Shown here piece by piece: positions 7,443 to 15,378 of a stretch of DNA of 64,000 nt (within the stretch, counting starts at the first letter, position 1; every line of letters starts with the position of its first letter). The stretch spans positions 310,001 to 374,000 of the forward strand of contig NZ_JAIVMF010000001.1 of assembly GCF_020176715.1 (NCBI RefSeq), in the 5' to 3' direction. The position numbers were made by a program, and so were the translations under genes. Under the pieces are notes generated by a model, which searched no databases, was not told the DNA's origin, and worked only from the letters and a program-made list of their open reading frames with translations. Source of the DNA: Stappia stellulata. Lineage in GTDB: Bacteria > Pseudomonadota > Alphaproteobacteria > Rhizobiales > Stappiaceae.

Positions 7443-9011
7443 ATGACATCCGTGCCACATCCGTCCGACTCGTCACTTCTCGGCAACTGGCCGACACTCG
7501 CCGTCGCCGCGTTGGGATCCTTTCTGGTCATTATGGACGTGACCGTCGTCGCCATCGCCCTTCCCTCCATCGAGCGGGATCTCAAGGCGAGCTTTGCCGA
7601 ACTGCAGTGGATCATCAACGCCTACAACATCGCCTATACCTCGGTGCTCATTGCCGTTGGCGCCTTCGCCGACTGGTTCGGGCGACGACGGGTGATGGTG
7701 ATCGGCCTGTTCATGTTCGGCGCGATGTCGCTTGTCGTCGGACTGGCGGAAACCCCGATGGCCCTGATCCTGGGGCGCGTCGCGCAAGGCCTGAGCGCCA
7801 GTGCGATGCTGATCCTGGGCGTTGCCCTGATCTCCAACGCCTTCCAGGGCGCGCAGCGCGCGCAGGCCTTTGCCGTATGGGGGGTCTCCATCGGTTGCGG
7901 CGCGGCCTTCGGCCCCATCGTCGGCGGCATCCTCGTCGATGCATTGAGCTGGCGCTGGATCTTCCTGCTCAACGTGCCGCTCGTCGCGATGCTGATCACC
8001 CTGTGCTACTGGCGCGTGGAAGAATCCTCCGACCCGAACGCCGGCGGTCTCGACTGGCCGGGCATTGTCACCTTCACCGGTGCGCTCGCCTTTCTGAGCT
8101 ACGGCGTGATCGAGGGCGGCGAGATCGGCTGGGGCGACACCACCGTCGTTGGCGCGCTGATCGGCGCGGCGGTCCTCTTCCTCCTCTTCATCATCATCGA
8201 AAACACGGTGAAGAAGCCGGCGTTCGACCTCCGCCTCTTCAAGATCCCGACCTTCACCGGCATCCAGTTGGTCTGCGTTTTGAACAGCATCACCTTCTGG
8301 GTCATGCTGGTCTATCTGCCGATCTACTTCCAGGTGGTGCTTGGCATGTCGGCCTCCTCGGCCGGTCTGATGCTGATGCCGATGACCATCCCGCTGCTGC
8401 TCTTCGCGCCGATCGGCGCGCGGCTCGCGGCGCCGAAGAAGCTCGGCGTGCGCGGCCTGATCGCCTTCGGCTGCGTCCTCATCGCCATCGGCTTCGCCTG
8501 GATCTGGGCCGCGCCGCCGTCGGAGGCGATCATGTGGGCGGTCGCCTTGTTCCTGCTCGGTGTCGGCACGGGGCTGATCAACGGGGAGCTCTCCAATGTC
8601 GCGACCGCCGTCGTGCCGCCGGAACGCGCCGGTGTTGCCTCCGGGGTGAACATCACCTTCCGCCACGGGTCCTTCACCCTGTCGATCTCGGTGTTCGGCG
8701 CGGTGCTCCTGTCGAGCATCACGCTGCAGCTCGGCGCGGCGCCGGATCTCGCCGCCGGACTTGGCACAGGGCTGATCGACACGGCGAACATGATCGCGCG
8801 CGGCGACTTCAACGGCGCGGTGCTGTCGGCCCCGGCGGAGCTTCAGCCAGCGCTCACCGACTTCGGCAGGCAGAGCTTCTCGGTCGCCTTCTCGGTGCTC
8901 CTGGGTATCGTCACCGTGCTTTCGGTCATCGCGATTGCGGTCTCCGCCTTGATGATCCGCGCCCGCGACCTTTTGGCCGGCCCGGAAGCGCAGGTGGCGC
9001 CGGGCGAATAG
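7443..9011 (+). CDS. MFS transporter, DHA2 (14-TMS) family exporter
   Basis: This 522-residue membrane protein is an EmrB/QacA-type drug:H+ antiporter. It shows the opening helix with the motif FLVIMDVTVVAIALPSI, the GRRRVM loop after helix 2, and the motif C-like segment GPIVGGILVD. Enough hydrophobic segments are present for 14 helices. It is the last gene of the plus-strand biosynthetic set, after a gap of about 220 bases, and is followed by a strong terminator. Export of the locus product is the simplest role. The start at 7443 is chosen because MTSVPHPSDSSL leads directly into helix 1; the upstream 18 codons look non-coding. Confidence 0.9.
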   Translation: MTSVPHPSDSSLLGNWPTLAVAALGSFLVIMDVTVVAIALPSIERDLKASFAELQWIINAYNIAYTSVLIAVGAFADWFGRRRVMVIGLFMFGAMSLVVGLAETPMALILGRVAQGLSASAMLILGVALISNAFQGAQRAQAFAVWGVSIGCGAAFGPIVGGILVDALSWRWIFLLNVPLVAMLITLCYWRVEESSDPNAGGLDWPGIVTFTGALAFLSYGVIEGGEIGWGDTTVVGALIGAAVLFLLFIIIENTVKKPAFDLRLFKIPTFTGIQLVCVLNSITFWVMLVYLPIYFQVVLGMSASSAGLMLMPMTIPLLLFAPIGARLAAPKKLGVRGLIAFGCVLIAIGFAWIWAAPPSEAIMWAVALFLLGVGTGLINGELSNVATAVVPPERAGVASGVNITFRHGSFTLSISVFGAVLLSSITLQLGAAPDLAAGLGTGLIDTANMIARGDFNGAVLSAPAELQPALTDFGRQSFSVAFSVLLGIVTVLSVIAIAVSALMIRARDLLAGPEAQVAPGE

Positions 9012-9075
9012 ACGCCCCCCGGCCTCAGCGGCCGGCCCCGCATCCGGGCCGGTCGCACCACGGCACCGCCAACGG

Positions 9076-9110
9076 AAAACGCGCCCCCTCACGGATGGCG
9101 CGTTTTTTTT
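9076..9110 (+). terminator. intrinsic terminator after the MFS gene
   Basis: A perfect 10-bp stem, AAAACGCGCC (9076-9085) and GGCGCGTTTT (9097-9106), with an 11-base loop is followed by a run of T to 9111. It separates the convergent MFS and oxygenase genes. The opposite strand has only four T residues, so it should work mainly for the plus strand. Confidence 0.85.
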
Positions 9111-9139
9111 TCGGCCGGCAATCGGCAAACGGGGGGCGG

Positions 9140-9913
9140 TCAGCTCCAATAGGTGAGCGGCTTGTCTTCGCCGCGATAGCCGACAAAGCAGGACGTGGTG
9201 ACGCGCCGGGACCCTTCCGCCGGCGTCACGCAGTGAATGAGCTGCGAGTTGAAGAGCACCAGGTCGCCATTGCCCGGGCGGATCACCACACGGGGCTCGC
9301 CCAGCCCGTCCCGGTCGATACCGTCGCGGGTCACCTGTTCCTCGTCCTGTTCGGGCGTCGGCTCGGTGAGCCAGAGCTCGAGCTCCCCGCCGGCGTCCGA
9401 CATCTCCAGATAGATGTTGACGGCCAGTTGCCCCGTGAGGTCCGAGGTTCCGTCGATCAGCATCCGGCCCAGCCGGTCGTTGTGCGGCAGCATGCGCGCG
9501 CCCGGTTCGATCACCCGGCAGGTGCCGACGAAGCTCTTTTGACCGTCGATGTTCTCGATCGTCGCGCCCGCCGGCCAGACCTCTTCCAGCAGCAGGCGGA
9601 AGTGATCCATCGGCGACAGGTGCGGATACATCATGTCTCGAATGCCCCAGATCGAGCGCACCGCCTCGCTGTGATAGCGGCTGGCGTTCTCCGTGCTCTT
9701 CTCGACGTCGACATATCCCATGCCGAGCCGCTTCAGCGCGCTCTGGATCTTGTAGGCCTCGAGCTCCGAATGACTGGCGATGCGATGGGCGAATTCCGCC
9801 GACAGATCCGCCGGATAGAAGCCCGGCACATGGATTGCGTCCGTCGTTTTCTCAATCAGTTTGCGGATGCTGTCACGGGTCAGCTCCTTGGAGATCTCCA
9901 CGGTCTTCAACAT
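9140..9913 (-). CDS. 2-oxoglutarate/Fe(II)-dependent oxygenase
   Basis: This 257-residue protein has the double-stranded beta-helix facial triad of Fe(II)/2OG oxygenases: His144 and Asp146 in LPHNDRLGR, and His227 in LIHCVTPAEGSRR, where a following Arg would bind 2-oxoglutarate. The likely reaction is hydroxylation or another oxidative tailoring of a small molecule. The start at 9913 follows GAGGAG at ideal spacing; a longer frame to 9940 has no such site. It is the last gene of the minus-strand siderophore-like set, 254 bases after the NIS synthetase gene, so it may also have its own promoter. The substrate cannot be read from sequence. Confidence 0.82.
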   Translation of the reverse strand: MLKTVEISKELTRDSIRKLIEKTTDAIHVPGFYPADLSAEFAHRIASHSELEAYKIQSALKRLGMGYVDVEKSTENASRYHSEAVRSIWGIRDMMYPHLSPMDHFRLLLEEVWPAGATIENIDGQKSFVGTCRVIEPGARMLPHNDRLGRMLIDGTSDLTGQLAVNIYLEMSDAGGELELWLTEPTPEQDEEQVTRDGIDRDGLGEPRVVIRPGNGDLVLFNSQLIHCVTPAEGSRRVTTSCFVGYRGEDKPLTYWS

Positions 9914-10167
9914 GTTCCTGCTCCTCAAGGGTCGCGACACGACGGCGGCCGCGGCAAGATCCGTTCTTGCCCAGAGCCAGCCTCGGTGGCCGCTATTTTC
10001 CCCCGCGAGCGGACCAAGAACAAATATCGATTTCGTATCTGTTTCCGTGACTTATCAGGACTTTTTGAAGGCGCTCGGGCAGCACTGTCACGCCGCCCGC
10101 ACGCGCGGCGGCCGGCCCGGAGAGCGGCCTCCCGGTGCCGATCGTACCTGCCCTTCGTCCGCCCGGT

Positions 10168-12075
10168 TCACAGCGGAACGAAACGCCAGGCGAAGTCGCC
10201 AACCGCACCGACCGCCCGTCCGAGCGCACTGCGCCCGTAGCGACCCGTGCCGACCTTGGCGAGCGGGTTTTCCAGCGTGCCGGCGTATTCGAAGCCCTTG
10301 TCCGGATCGTTCGGATCGAGCAGCTGCTGGTTGTCGCGAAGCTGCAGCCGATTGATGCAATTTCGCGGAAATTCGGACGAAAAAAGATCAAAACGCGCAA
10401 ATTTTTCGACAAGATTTGGCTGAGTTGCCTGGTAAACGGCGACGCATTCGCCGACCAGCCCCCAGAAATCCTCCTCCGCCAGTTCGTCCCGCTCGTCGAG
10501 GATGGCGGCGAGATGACGGAAGAAACAGTCGAAGACGTCGGTGAAGATCCCGTCCATGCGCACGTCGTCGGCAAGGGTCGCGCAATTGCGCCGCACGACC
10601 GGAGGCAGGCTCTCGCCTCCGTTGAGAATGCGCATTTCCTCCGCCAGATCCTTCATGATCACACGGGCCGGGGTGTCGCCGTTCATGATCAGGATGATGT
10701 TCTCGCCATGCGGCATGAAGATGATGTCGTAGGCGTAGAAACAATGCAGGATCGGCGTCAGATAGGCCCGCAGGTAGCGCCGGATCCACTCCTCCGCCGA
10801 CAGGCCGGAGCGGCGGATCAGTTCGACCACCATGGCATCGCCCTGCGGATCGACATGCAGCAGTGCTGCCATGGTCATCAGGCGTTCGCCGGGCCTCAGC
10901 AGATTGACCGGGCTCTCCCGCCAAAGTGCTGCAAGCACATGATTGTGCGGGGTATCGGCGCCGAGCGCCTGCTCGTAATAGGCATTGGAATAGCTCAGCG
11001 TCGCGACCTCGCAGATCAGGCTGAAGCCGACCGACTGCAGGCACGGGTCGCCGGCCAGGAGGTTGTGAAGCCACTCGTTGATTTCAGGCGTGGTGCGCAT
11101 GTCCTCGGGCGACAATCCGCGCGCCAGCATGAAGCCCATGTTGAGGATCGACAGCGCCATCTTGACGTAGCGCTTCGACGGCTCGGAGGCATTGAAGAAG
11201 GTGCGAATGGACTGCTGCGGCTGATATTTGTCGCGCGACAGGCCGAGATAGACGATCCGCCGCTGCGCGATCTCCGGCGCAAAGCTCATCGAGATGCGGT
11301 TGAACCACTGCCACGGATGGACCGGCATGTAGTAATAGTCCGAGGGCTCGACGCCTTCCTTCAGGAGGCGCGCCTCGAACAGCATCAGCGTCTCGGGCCC
11401 GAGTTCCTCGGCCACCAGCCGGTCCCAGGGGAGCGAGGTGATCCCGCTGTAGCTTGCCCGCTCGCGCAGGACCGCGATCCACACGATCTGCAGCGGATCG
11501 GCGGCTTCCGGCGCATAGACGGTGTAATCGAGCGTGTCGAAACCGAGACGCCCGTTGTTGGCGACGAACGAGGGATGGCCTTCCGTCATGCCGGTCTCGA
11601 TGGACTGGAAGCTGGCGGCGGCGAGATCGTGAACCCGGTGCGGGCGCATCGTCTCCTTGTAGGCAGTGCCGTAGAGAATGCTGCTGATCTCGTCGAGATA
11701 GACCGGCAGCATGGCGTCGCGAATGCCGAGCACGTCCTTGAATTCGATGATGAAACTCAGCGCGTCGAGGTCGAGGGAGCGACCGTTCCGGCGTTTCTCG
11801 ATCGACTGCGGATCGATGTTCCAGTGGTCGAGCATCATCCGCTTCGCCTGGAACCGGTATTCATGGGCCTCGTCGGGAGAGCGCAGGACGTAGGTGTCCC
11901 GCTGCCCGGTTCCGGCTCCGACCTTCACAGGCGCCAGCAAGCGCTCGTGCGAGAACTCGGCAATCGCCTTGCGCACCAGCATGCGGTTGGCGCGGCGCCA
12001 GACGCTCGGCGCAAGATGCGCGACCGCCTTGGCATGAGGCTGCGAGAACCGGGTCTCGGATGCGAACATATCCAT
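10168..12075 (-). CDS. NIS siderophore synthetase, IucA/IucC family (DesD/AlcC type)
   Basis: This 635-residue ATP-dependent enzyme condenses a carboxylate with an amine or hydroxylamine without an NRPS. Family motifs are clear: EGHPSFVANNGRLGF (about 165-179), MPVHPWQW, QSIRTFFNAS, the MPHGEN segment and FTDVFDCFFR. The overall pattern, including the ending NRLQLRDNQQLLDP and GTLENPLAK, matches type C synthetases (DesD, AlcC, PubC), which join N-hydroxy-N-succinyl-diamines into macrocyclic hydroxamates. It starts 9 bases after the N-hydroxylase gene stops, so the two are co-translated. No DesC/AlcB-like GNAT acyltransferase and no decarboxylase are nearby, so the monomer may be acylated differently. 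Confidence 0.93.
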   Translation of the reverse strand: MDMFASETRFSQPHAKAVAHLAPSVWRRANRMLVRKAIAEFSHERLLAPVKVGAGTGQRDTYVLRSPDEAHEYRFQAKRMMLDHWNIDPQSIEKRRNGRSLDLDALSFIIEFKDVLGIRDAMLPVYLDEISSILYGTAYKETMRPHRVHDLAAASFQSIETGMTEGHPSFVANNGRLGFDTLDYTVYAPEAADPLQIVWIAVLRERASYSGITSLPWDRLVAEELGPETLMLFEARLLKEGVEPSDYYYMPVHPWQWFNRISMSFAPEIAQRRIVYLGLSRDKYQPQQSIRTFFNASEPSKRYVKMALSILNMGFMLARGLSPEDMRTTPEINEWLHNLLAGDPCLQSVGFSLICEVATLSYSNAYYEQALGADTPHNHVLAALWRESPVNLLRPGERLMTMAALLHVDPQGDAMVVELIRRSGLSAEEWIRRYLRAYLTPILHCFYAYDIIFMPHGENIILIMNGDTPARVIMKDLAEEMRILNGGESLPPVVRRNCATLADDVRMDGIFTDVFDCFFRHLAAILDERDELAEEDFWGLVGECVAVYQATQPNLVEKFARFDLFSSEFPRNCINRLQLRDNQQLLDPNDPDKGFEYAGTLENPLAKVGTGRYGRSALGRAVGAVGDFAWRFVPL

Positions 12076-12084
12076 GTCGCCTCC

Positions 12085-13422
12085 TTACGCTCCGGCCGAA
12101 ACGGCAGCGCCCGGGCTGCTTTCAGGCGCGGAGAACCGCTGGAACGCGGTGCTTTGCTCGATCGGGTAATAGGGCTTGCCCAGCACCTCGCGAATGATCA
12201 CCGAGTTGCGGTAGCAGGACTGGCCAAGATCCGGCGGCAGGTAGCCGTCGGCATGGATCTCCGCGTTCTGGATGAAGATCCCCCCGCCTGTCGTGTCGAT
12301 CGACCCGTTGCGCGCCACCGCGATGCGGCCGTTGTCGCTCCAGTTGATCCGCTCCTTGAGCGGCGCCAGATAGGCGGGTGCCTTGAAGCGGTAGCCCGTA
12401 CCGAGGATCAGCGCCTCGCTTTCCAGCGCGAAGGTCTTGTCTTCCTCGCTCTGGTGGAAGGTCAGCTGGAACCGCCCGGTCACCTCGTCGCGCGCGCAGG
12501 CGGTGATTTCCGTGTTCGACATGAGCATCGTGTCGACATCCCCGTTCAGCCGCTTTCGATAGCGCAGGTCGTAGATGTCGTTGATCAGAGAGGGATTGAT
12601 GCCCTGGAAGATCGCCTTTATCTCCTCCACCAGCGCCGCGCGTTTCGGCCGCGGCAGGGCATAGAAATAGTCGGCGTAGTCGGGCGTCGTCATCTGCAGC
12701 GTCAGCTTGGTCAGCTCGCGCGGAACGAGACGCGACGACCGGGTGAGCCAGTTCAGCCGGTAGCCATGGCGGTCGATGTCGCCCAGGAGATCGTAATAGA
12801 CTTCGGCCGCGCTCTGGCCGCTGCCGACGATCGTGATGGAGGATTTCGACCGCAGCGCCTCGCGATGGCGCATGTAGTCGGCCGTATGCACGATCCCGTC
12901 ACGATGGGCCTCGCAGGCGTCCGGCACATTCGGCACCATGCCCGACCCGAGGACGACGCGTCGCGCCAGCAACGTCTTGCGCTGCCCCATCTTGGTGTTG
13001 AGGCAGGTGACGCGGTAAAGCCCGCTCGCCTCGTCGTAATCGATTTCCTCGACATCACGATTGAAGACGACATTGTCGAGCCGTCCCGCCGCCCAGCGGT
13101 AATAGCGGTTGAACTCGTTGCGGAGCACGAAGAAATTGTCGGTGTCGAGCAGGACGGCATAGAACGCGTAGATCCGGCCCGTCTGCTTGAGATAATTCAG
13201 GAAACTGAACTGGTTGGTCGGATCGGCAAGGGTCACCAGATCGCAGAGGAACGGGGTCTGGAGCGTTGCGGTTTCAAGCAGGGTGCCATCGTGCCAGTTG
13301 AACTGGTCACGGCTTTCCAGAAAGAGGCAATCCAGATCCTTGATCGGCTGGGTCAGACAGGCCAGGCTCAGATTGAATGGCCCGATCCCGACCCCGATCA
13401 CGTCATATGGTCCGTTCGTCAT
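12085..13422 (-). CDS. amino acid/diamine N-hydroxylase (SidA/IucD/DesB family)
   Basis: This 445-residue flavin monooxygenase uses FAD, NADPH and O2 to N-hydroxylate lysine, ornithine or a derived diamine, the first committed step to hydroxamate siderophores. It has the FAD-binding motif GVGIGPFNLSLA at residues 10-21, the NADPH-binding motif GSGQSAAEVYYDL near residue 205, and the C-terminal motif LILGTGYRFKAP. Its pairing with a DesD/AlcC-type synthetase suggests a cadaverine- or putrescine-type substrate. The start at 13422 follows AAGGGTGG. The upstream 283 bases are partly AT-rich and should hold the promoter, but I found no clear Fur, Irr or RirA box. Confidence 0.92.
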   Translation of the reverse strand: MTNGPYDVIGVGIGPFNLSLACLTQPIKDLDCLFLESRDQFNWHDGTLLETATLQTPFLCDLVTLADPTNQFSFLNYLKQTGRIYAFYAVLLDTDNFFVLRNEFNRYYRWAAGRLDNVVFNRDVEEIDYDEASGLYRVTCLNTKMGQRKTLLARRVVLGSGMVPNVPDACEAHRDGIVHTADYMRHREALRSKSSITIVGSGQSAAEVYYDLLGDIDRHGYRLNWLTRSSRLVPRELTKLTLQMTTPDYADYFYALPRPKRAALVEEIKAIFQGINPSLINDIYDLRYRKRLNGDVDTMLMSNTEITACARDEVTGRFQLTFHQSEEDKTFALESEALILGTGYRFKAPAYLAPLKERINWSDNGRIAVARNGSIDTTGGGIFIQNAEIHADGYLPPDLGQSCYRNSVIIREVLGKPYYPIEQSTAFQRFSAPESSPGAAVSAGA

Positions 13423-13706
13423 GCGCCACCCTTTTCGTTGTTGTCTTGCGCAACCCTGGACAATCGAGCCTTGCGGCTTGTGTCGAGCGTCTCCCGGCCG
13501 ACAGGCCACGCCCTGACAGCCCGCTCGCACGCTTGCGACGCGAGTTTCTGCGCCCAGGCGGACGCCAGATCGTATCCTTCAAGATTAGGACCACGGCCCA
13601 AGGCGTAGAAATATATATTACCCGCAACCTTGGGTTCATTTTCGTATGAAAGCCGGGAATCTTTGCTTCACCGCCGGCAACGGTCGTGAACTTTCTCTGC
13701 GTATCC

Positions 13707-14444
13707 TTAATAGGAAGACGGCGCCGATCCGGTAAAGTCGTGCGATTCCGTGCCCTCGATCGGCGGTGTGAAGATGCTCAGGCAAATGGAGGGGTCGCGA
13801 ACCACCATGCGGTGGGCATCGTTCCGGTTCATGATGAAGACGGTGCCGCCGGCGCCATTGGTGTCGATTGGATGGCGCCCCTGGCGCCACACATATTCGC
13901 CGCTGCCCTCGATGTAATAGCAGGACTCGAAATGGTGACGGTACTGCAGCGGGGAATCCGTGTCCGCATTGCCAAGGGTCTGGCACAGCGCAAACCCGTA
14001 GCCGTCCGCCCGCACGAGCAACCGCCGGCTTTGCCCGTTGCCCCAGAACACATCGCGCGCGGTGCCTTCGATCTCGTCGACGCTTCGCACGACCGGTCCG
14101 GCCGTGACCTCAAGAGGATCGCCGGCGAAGATCGAACACAGCCGCATGTCGGTATCGGCGGCGACGCGGACCCGCGCATCCGCCGGTGCGGCGACCAGCG
14201 TGTTCGCGACGAGCGGCCAGCATCTGCCGTCGATACAGACCGTCCCCTCGCCCGACAGGCAGAAGTGCGCTTGCGCACCGAAGGGGCCGCAGGCTCCGTC
14301 GCGAAGGGTATCGTCCACTCCGGACGGAAACGCCGTATCGAAAAGGCTGTGTCCGACATTGTCCCGTCCGGACACGATTTCCCTGGAGGCAATTGTTCTA
14401 AAGACCGGCGCGTCACCGGCGGCCTTGAATGTCCTTACGATCAT
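13707..14444 (-). CDS. tandem ectoine-synthase-like double cupin protein
   Basis: This 245-residue protein contains two EctC-like cupin halves. The C-terminal half (117-245) follows ectoine synthase closely: VRSVDEIEGTARDV, SRRLLVRADGYGF, HFESCYYIEGSGEY, NDAHRMVV and SIFTPPIEG. By alignment two of the three iron ligands of EctC are kept (Glu173, His211) and the third, Tyr, is Phe203. The N-terminal half (1-115) also starts MIVR and ends DTDMRLCSIFAGDPL but lacks all three ligand positions, so it looks like a degenerate duplicate. EctC closes a cyclic amidine from an N-acetyl diamine. No ectA or ectB is present, so a related cyclisation in the neighbouring pathway is plausible. The start at 14444 has a strong AAGGAGGG site. 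Confidence 0.75.
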   Translation of the reverse strand: MIVRTFKAAGDAPVFRTIASREIVSGRDNVGHSLFDTAFPSGVDDTLRDGACGPFGAQAHFCLSGEGTVCIDGRCWPLVANTLVAAPADARVRVAADTDMRLCSIFAGDPLEVTAGPVVRSVDEIEGTARDVFWGNGQSRRLLVRADGYGFALCQTLGNADTDSPLQYRHHFESCYYIEGSGEYVWRQGRHPIDTNGAGGTVFIMNRNDAHRMVVRDPSICLSIFTPPIEGTESHDFTGSAPSSY

Positions 14445-14795
14445 CTCGACCCTCCTTGCCCCCGATGGTCTGCTTGCCCCAGATGGTCTGCGCTTCCGGA
14501 CCCAGGCGCTCCCGGCCGGCACGGGCCCTGACGCCACAGGATTGCGACCTTTCGCGCAAGACGGCCGCAGCCCAGCGATAGAAAAAGCCAGCCTGAAAGC
14601 GTACTCAAACGATGGAATTAAATATAAATTACAACTTAGGGTAACTTTAAACGCATTATTGAACCAACATCCCACGTCTACAAATATTTAATTCCAATCA
14701 AATAACCCCTTACAAGATATTTCCTGCCGCAACTTCCAAGATGTAATGTTTTTTAAGACAGCGGCCTTAGGAAAGGCGATGCCGGGGCAAGCGCA
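14445..14795. other. AT-rich intergenic region between divergent genes
   Basis: This 351-base gap lies between the EctC-like gene (minus) and the ChaC-like gene (plus). Bases 14590-14760 are strongly AT-rich and probably hold both promoters. Directly upstream of the EctC-like start is a short tandem repeat (14456-14491). No gene is supported. Confidence 0.5.
14456..14491. repeat. two-copy 18-bp tandem repeat in a leader region
   Basis: TTGCCCCCGATGGTCTGC at 14456-14473 is followed at once by a copy with one mismatch at 14474-14491. It begins at the ribosome binding site of the EctC-like gene on the other strand, so slippage here would change that gene's leader length. Confidence 0.7.
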
Positions 14796-15341
14796 ATGCC
14801 GGATACCGATTTCTGGGTGTTTGGATATGGGTCCTTGATGTGGCGACCCGGCTTCGCGCATGCCGAGGTTCACCGGGCGCGGATCCATGGGTACCGGCGC
14901 GCCCTGTGCGTTTATTGTTGCGAACATCGGGGAACGCGCGAAAAGCCGGGGCTCGTCTTCGGTCTGGACAAGGGCGGCTCGGTGGTCGGGCGCGCCTTTC
15001 GGGTGCCTGCCGGGGAACGCGCGCCCACCATTGCCCATTTGCGCGCCCGCGAACTGGCGGGCGGGGCCTACCGCGAGCGGATCCTTCAGGCGCGCCTTGG
15101 ATGCGGGGCGGAAGTTCCGGTGCTTTGCTACACGGCCGACAGGGCGCACGAGCGCTACGCGGGCGGACTGTCGCCCTCGGCCGCCGCCCGTATCGTCGCA
15201 GATGCCTCGGGACGCTCCGGGGCAAACACCGACTATATGCTCAACACCGTCCGTCTGCTGCACCGGCTCGGGATCACCGACCCCTGGCTTTCCGACGTGG
15301 CGCGGCGGCTATCCCAGCAACGCGAAGCGGGGACGATGTGA
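14796..15341 (+). CDS. chaC: gamma-glutamylcyclotransferase, ChaC-like
   Basis: This 181-residue protein has the ChaC signature FGYGSLMWRPGF near its N-terminus and HRGTREKPGLVFGLDKGGS further on, with family-typical GLSPSAAARIVADASGRSGANTDYMLNTV near the C-terminus in parts. ChaC enzymes cleave glutathione or gamma-glutamyl peptides to 5-oxoproline. The gene stands alone between the biosynthetic region and the hydantoinase and converges on the latter with a gap of 37 bases. Its 5-oxoproline product is itself a cyclic amide, so a link to the neighbouring hydantoinase is possible but not shown. Confidence 0.85.
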   Translation: MPDTDFWVFGYGSLMWRPGFAHAEVHRARIHGYRRALCVYCCEHRGTREKPGLVFGLDKGGSVVGRAFRVPAGERAPTIAHLRARELAGGAYRERILQARLGCGAEVPVLCYTADRAHERYAGGLSPSAAARIVADASGRSGANTDYMLNTVRLLHRLGITDPWLSDVARRLSQQREAGTM

Positions 15342-15378
15342 CGCCTCCGCGTTCGCGCCGCGACCGCAAAGCTGCGCC

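Noticed and set aside
7607-10240. Long plus-strand frame overlapping the MFS and oxygenase genes
   Set aside because: It is out of frame with the MFS transporter, is Arg-rich without motifs and crosses a strong terminator.
10135-13608. Very long plus-strand open frame (more than 1,100 codons) opposite the NIS synthetase and hydroxylase genes
   Set aside because: Its translation has low-complexity Arg/Asp/His-rich character and no motifs, while the minus strand encodes two clear enzyme families. It is an antisense effect of high GC content.
13423-13706. Search for a Fur, Irr or RirA iron box upstream of the N-hydroxylase gene
   Set aside because: Only weak AT-rich symmetry (TTCAT-N6-ATGAA at 13635-13650) is present, not a convincing match to any known iron box.
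14779-14838. Short frame starting at an ATG with a better AGGAAAGG site than the ChaC start
   Set aside because: It would give only about 19 codons in another frame. The ChaC motif begins right after the ATG at 14796.
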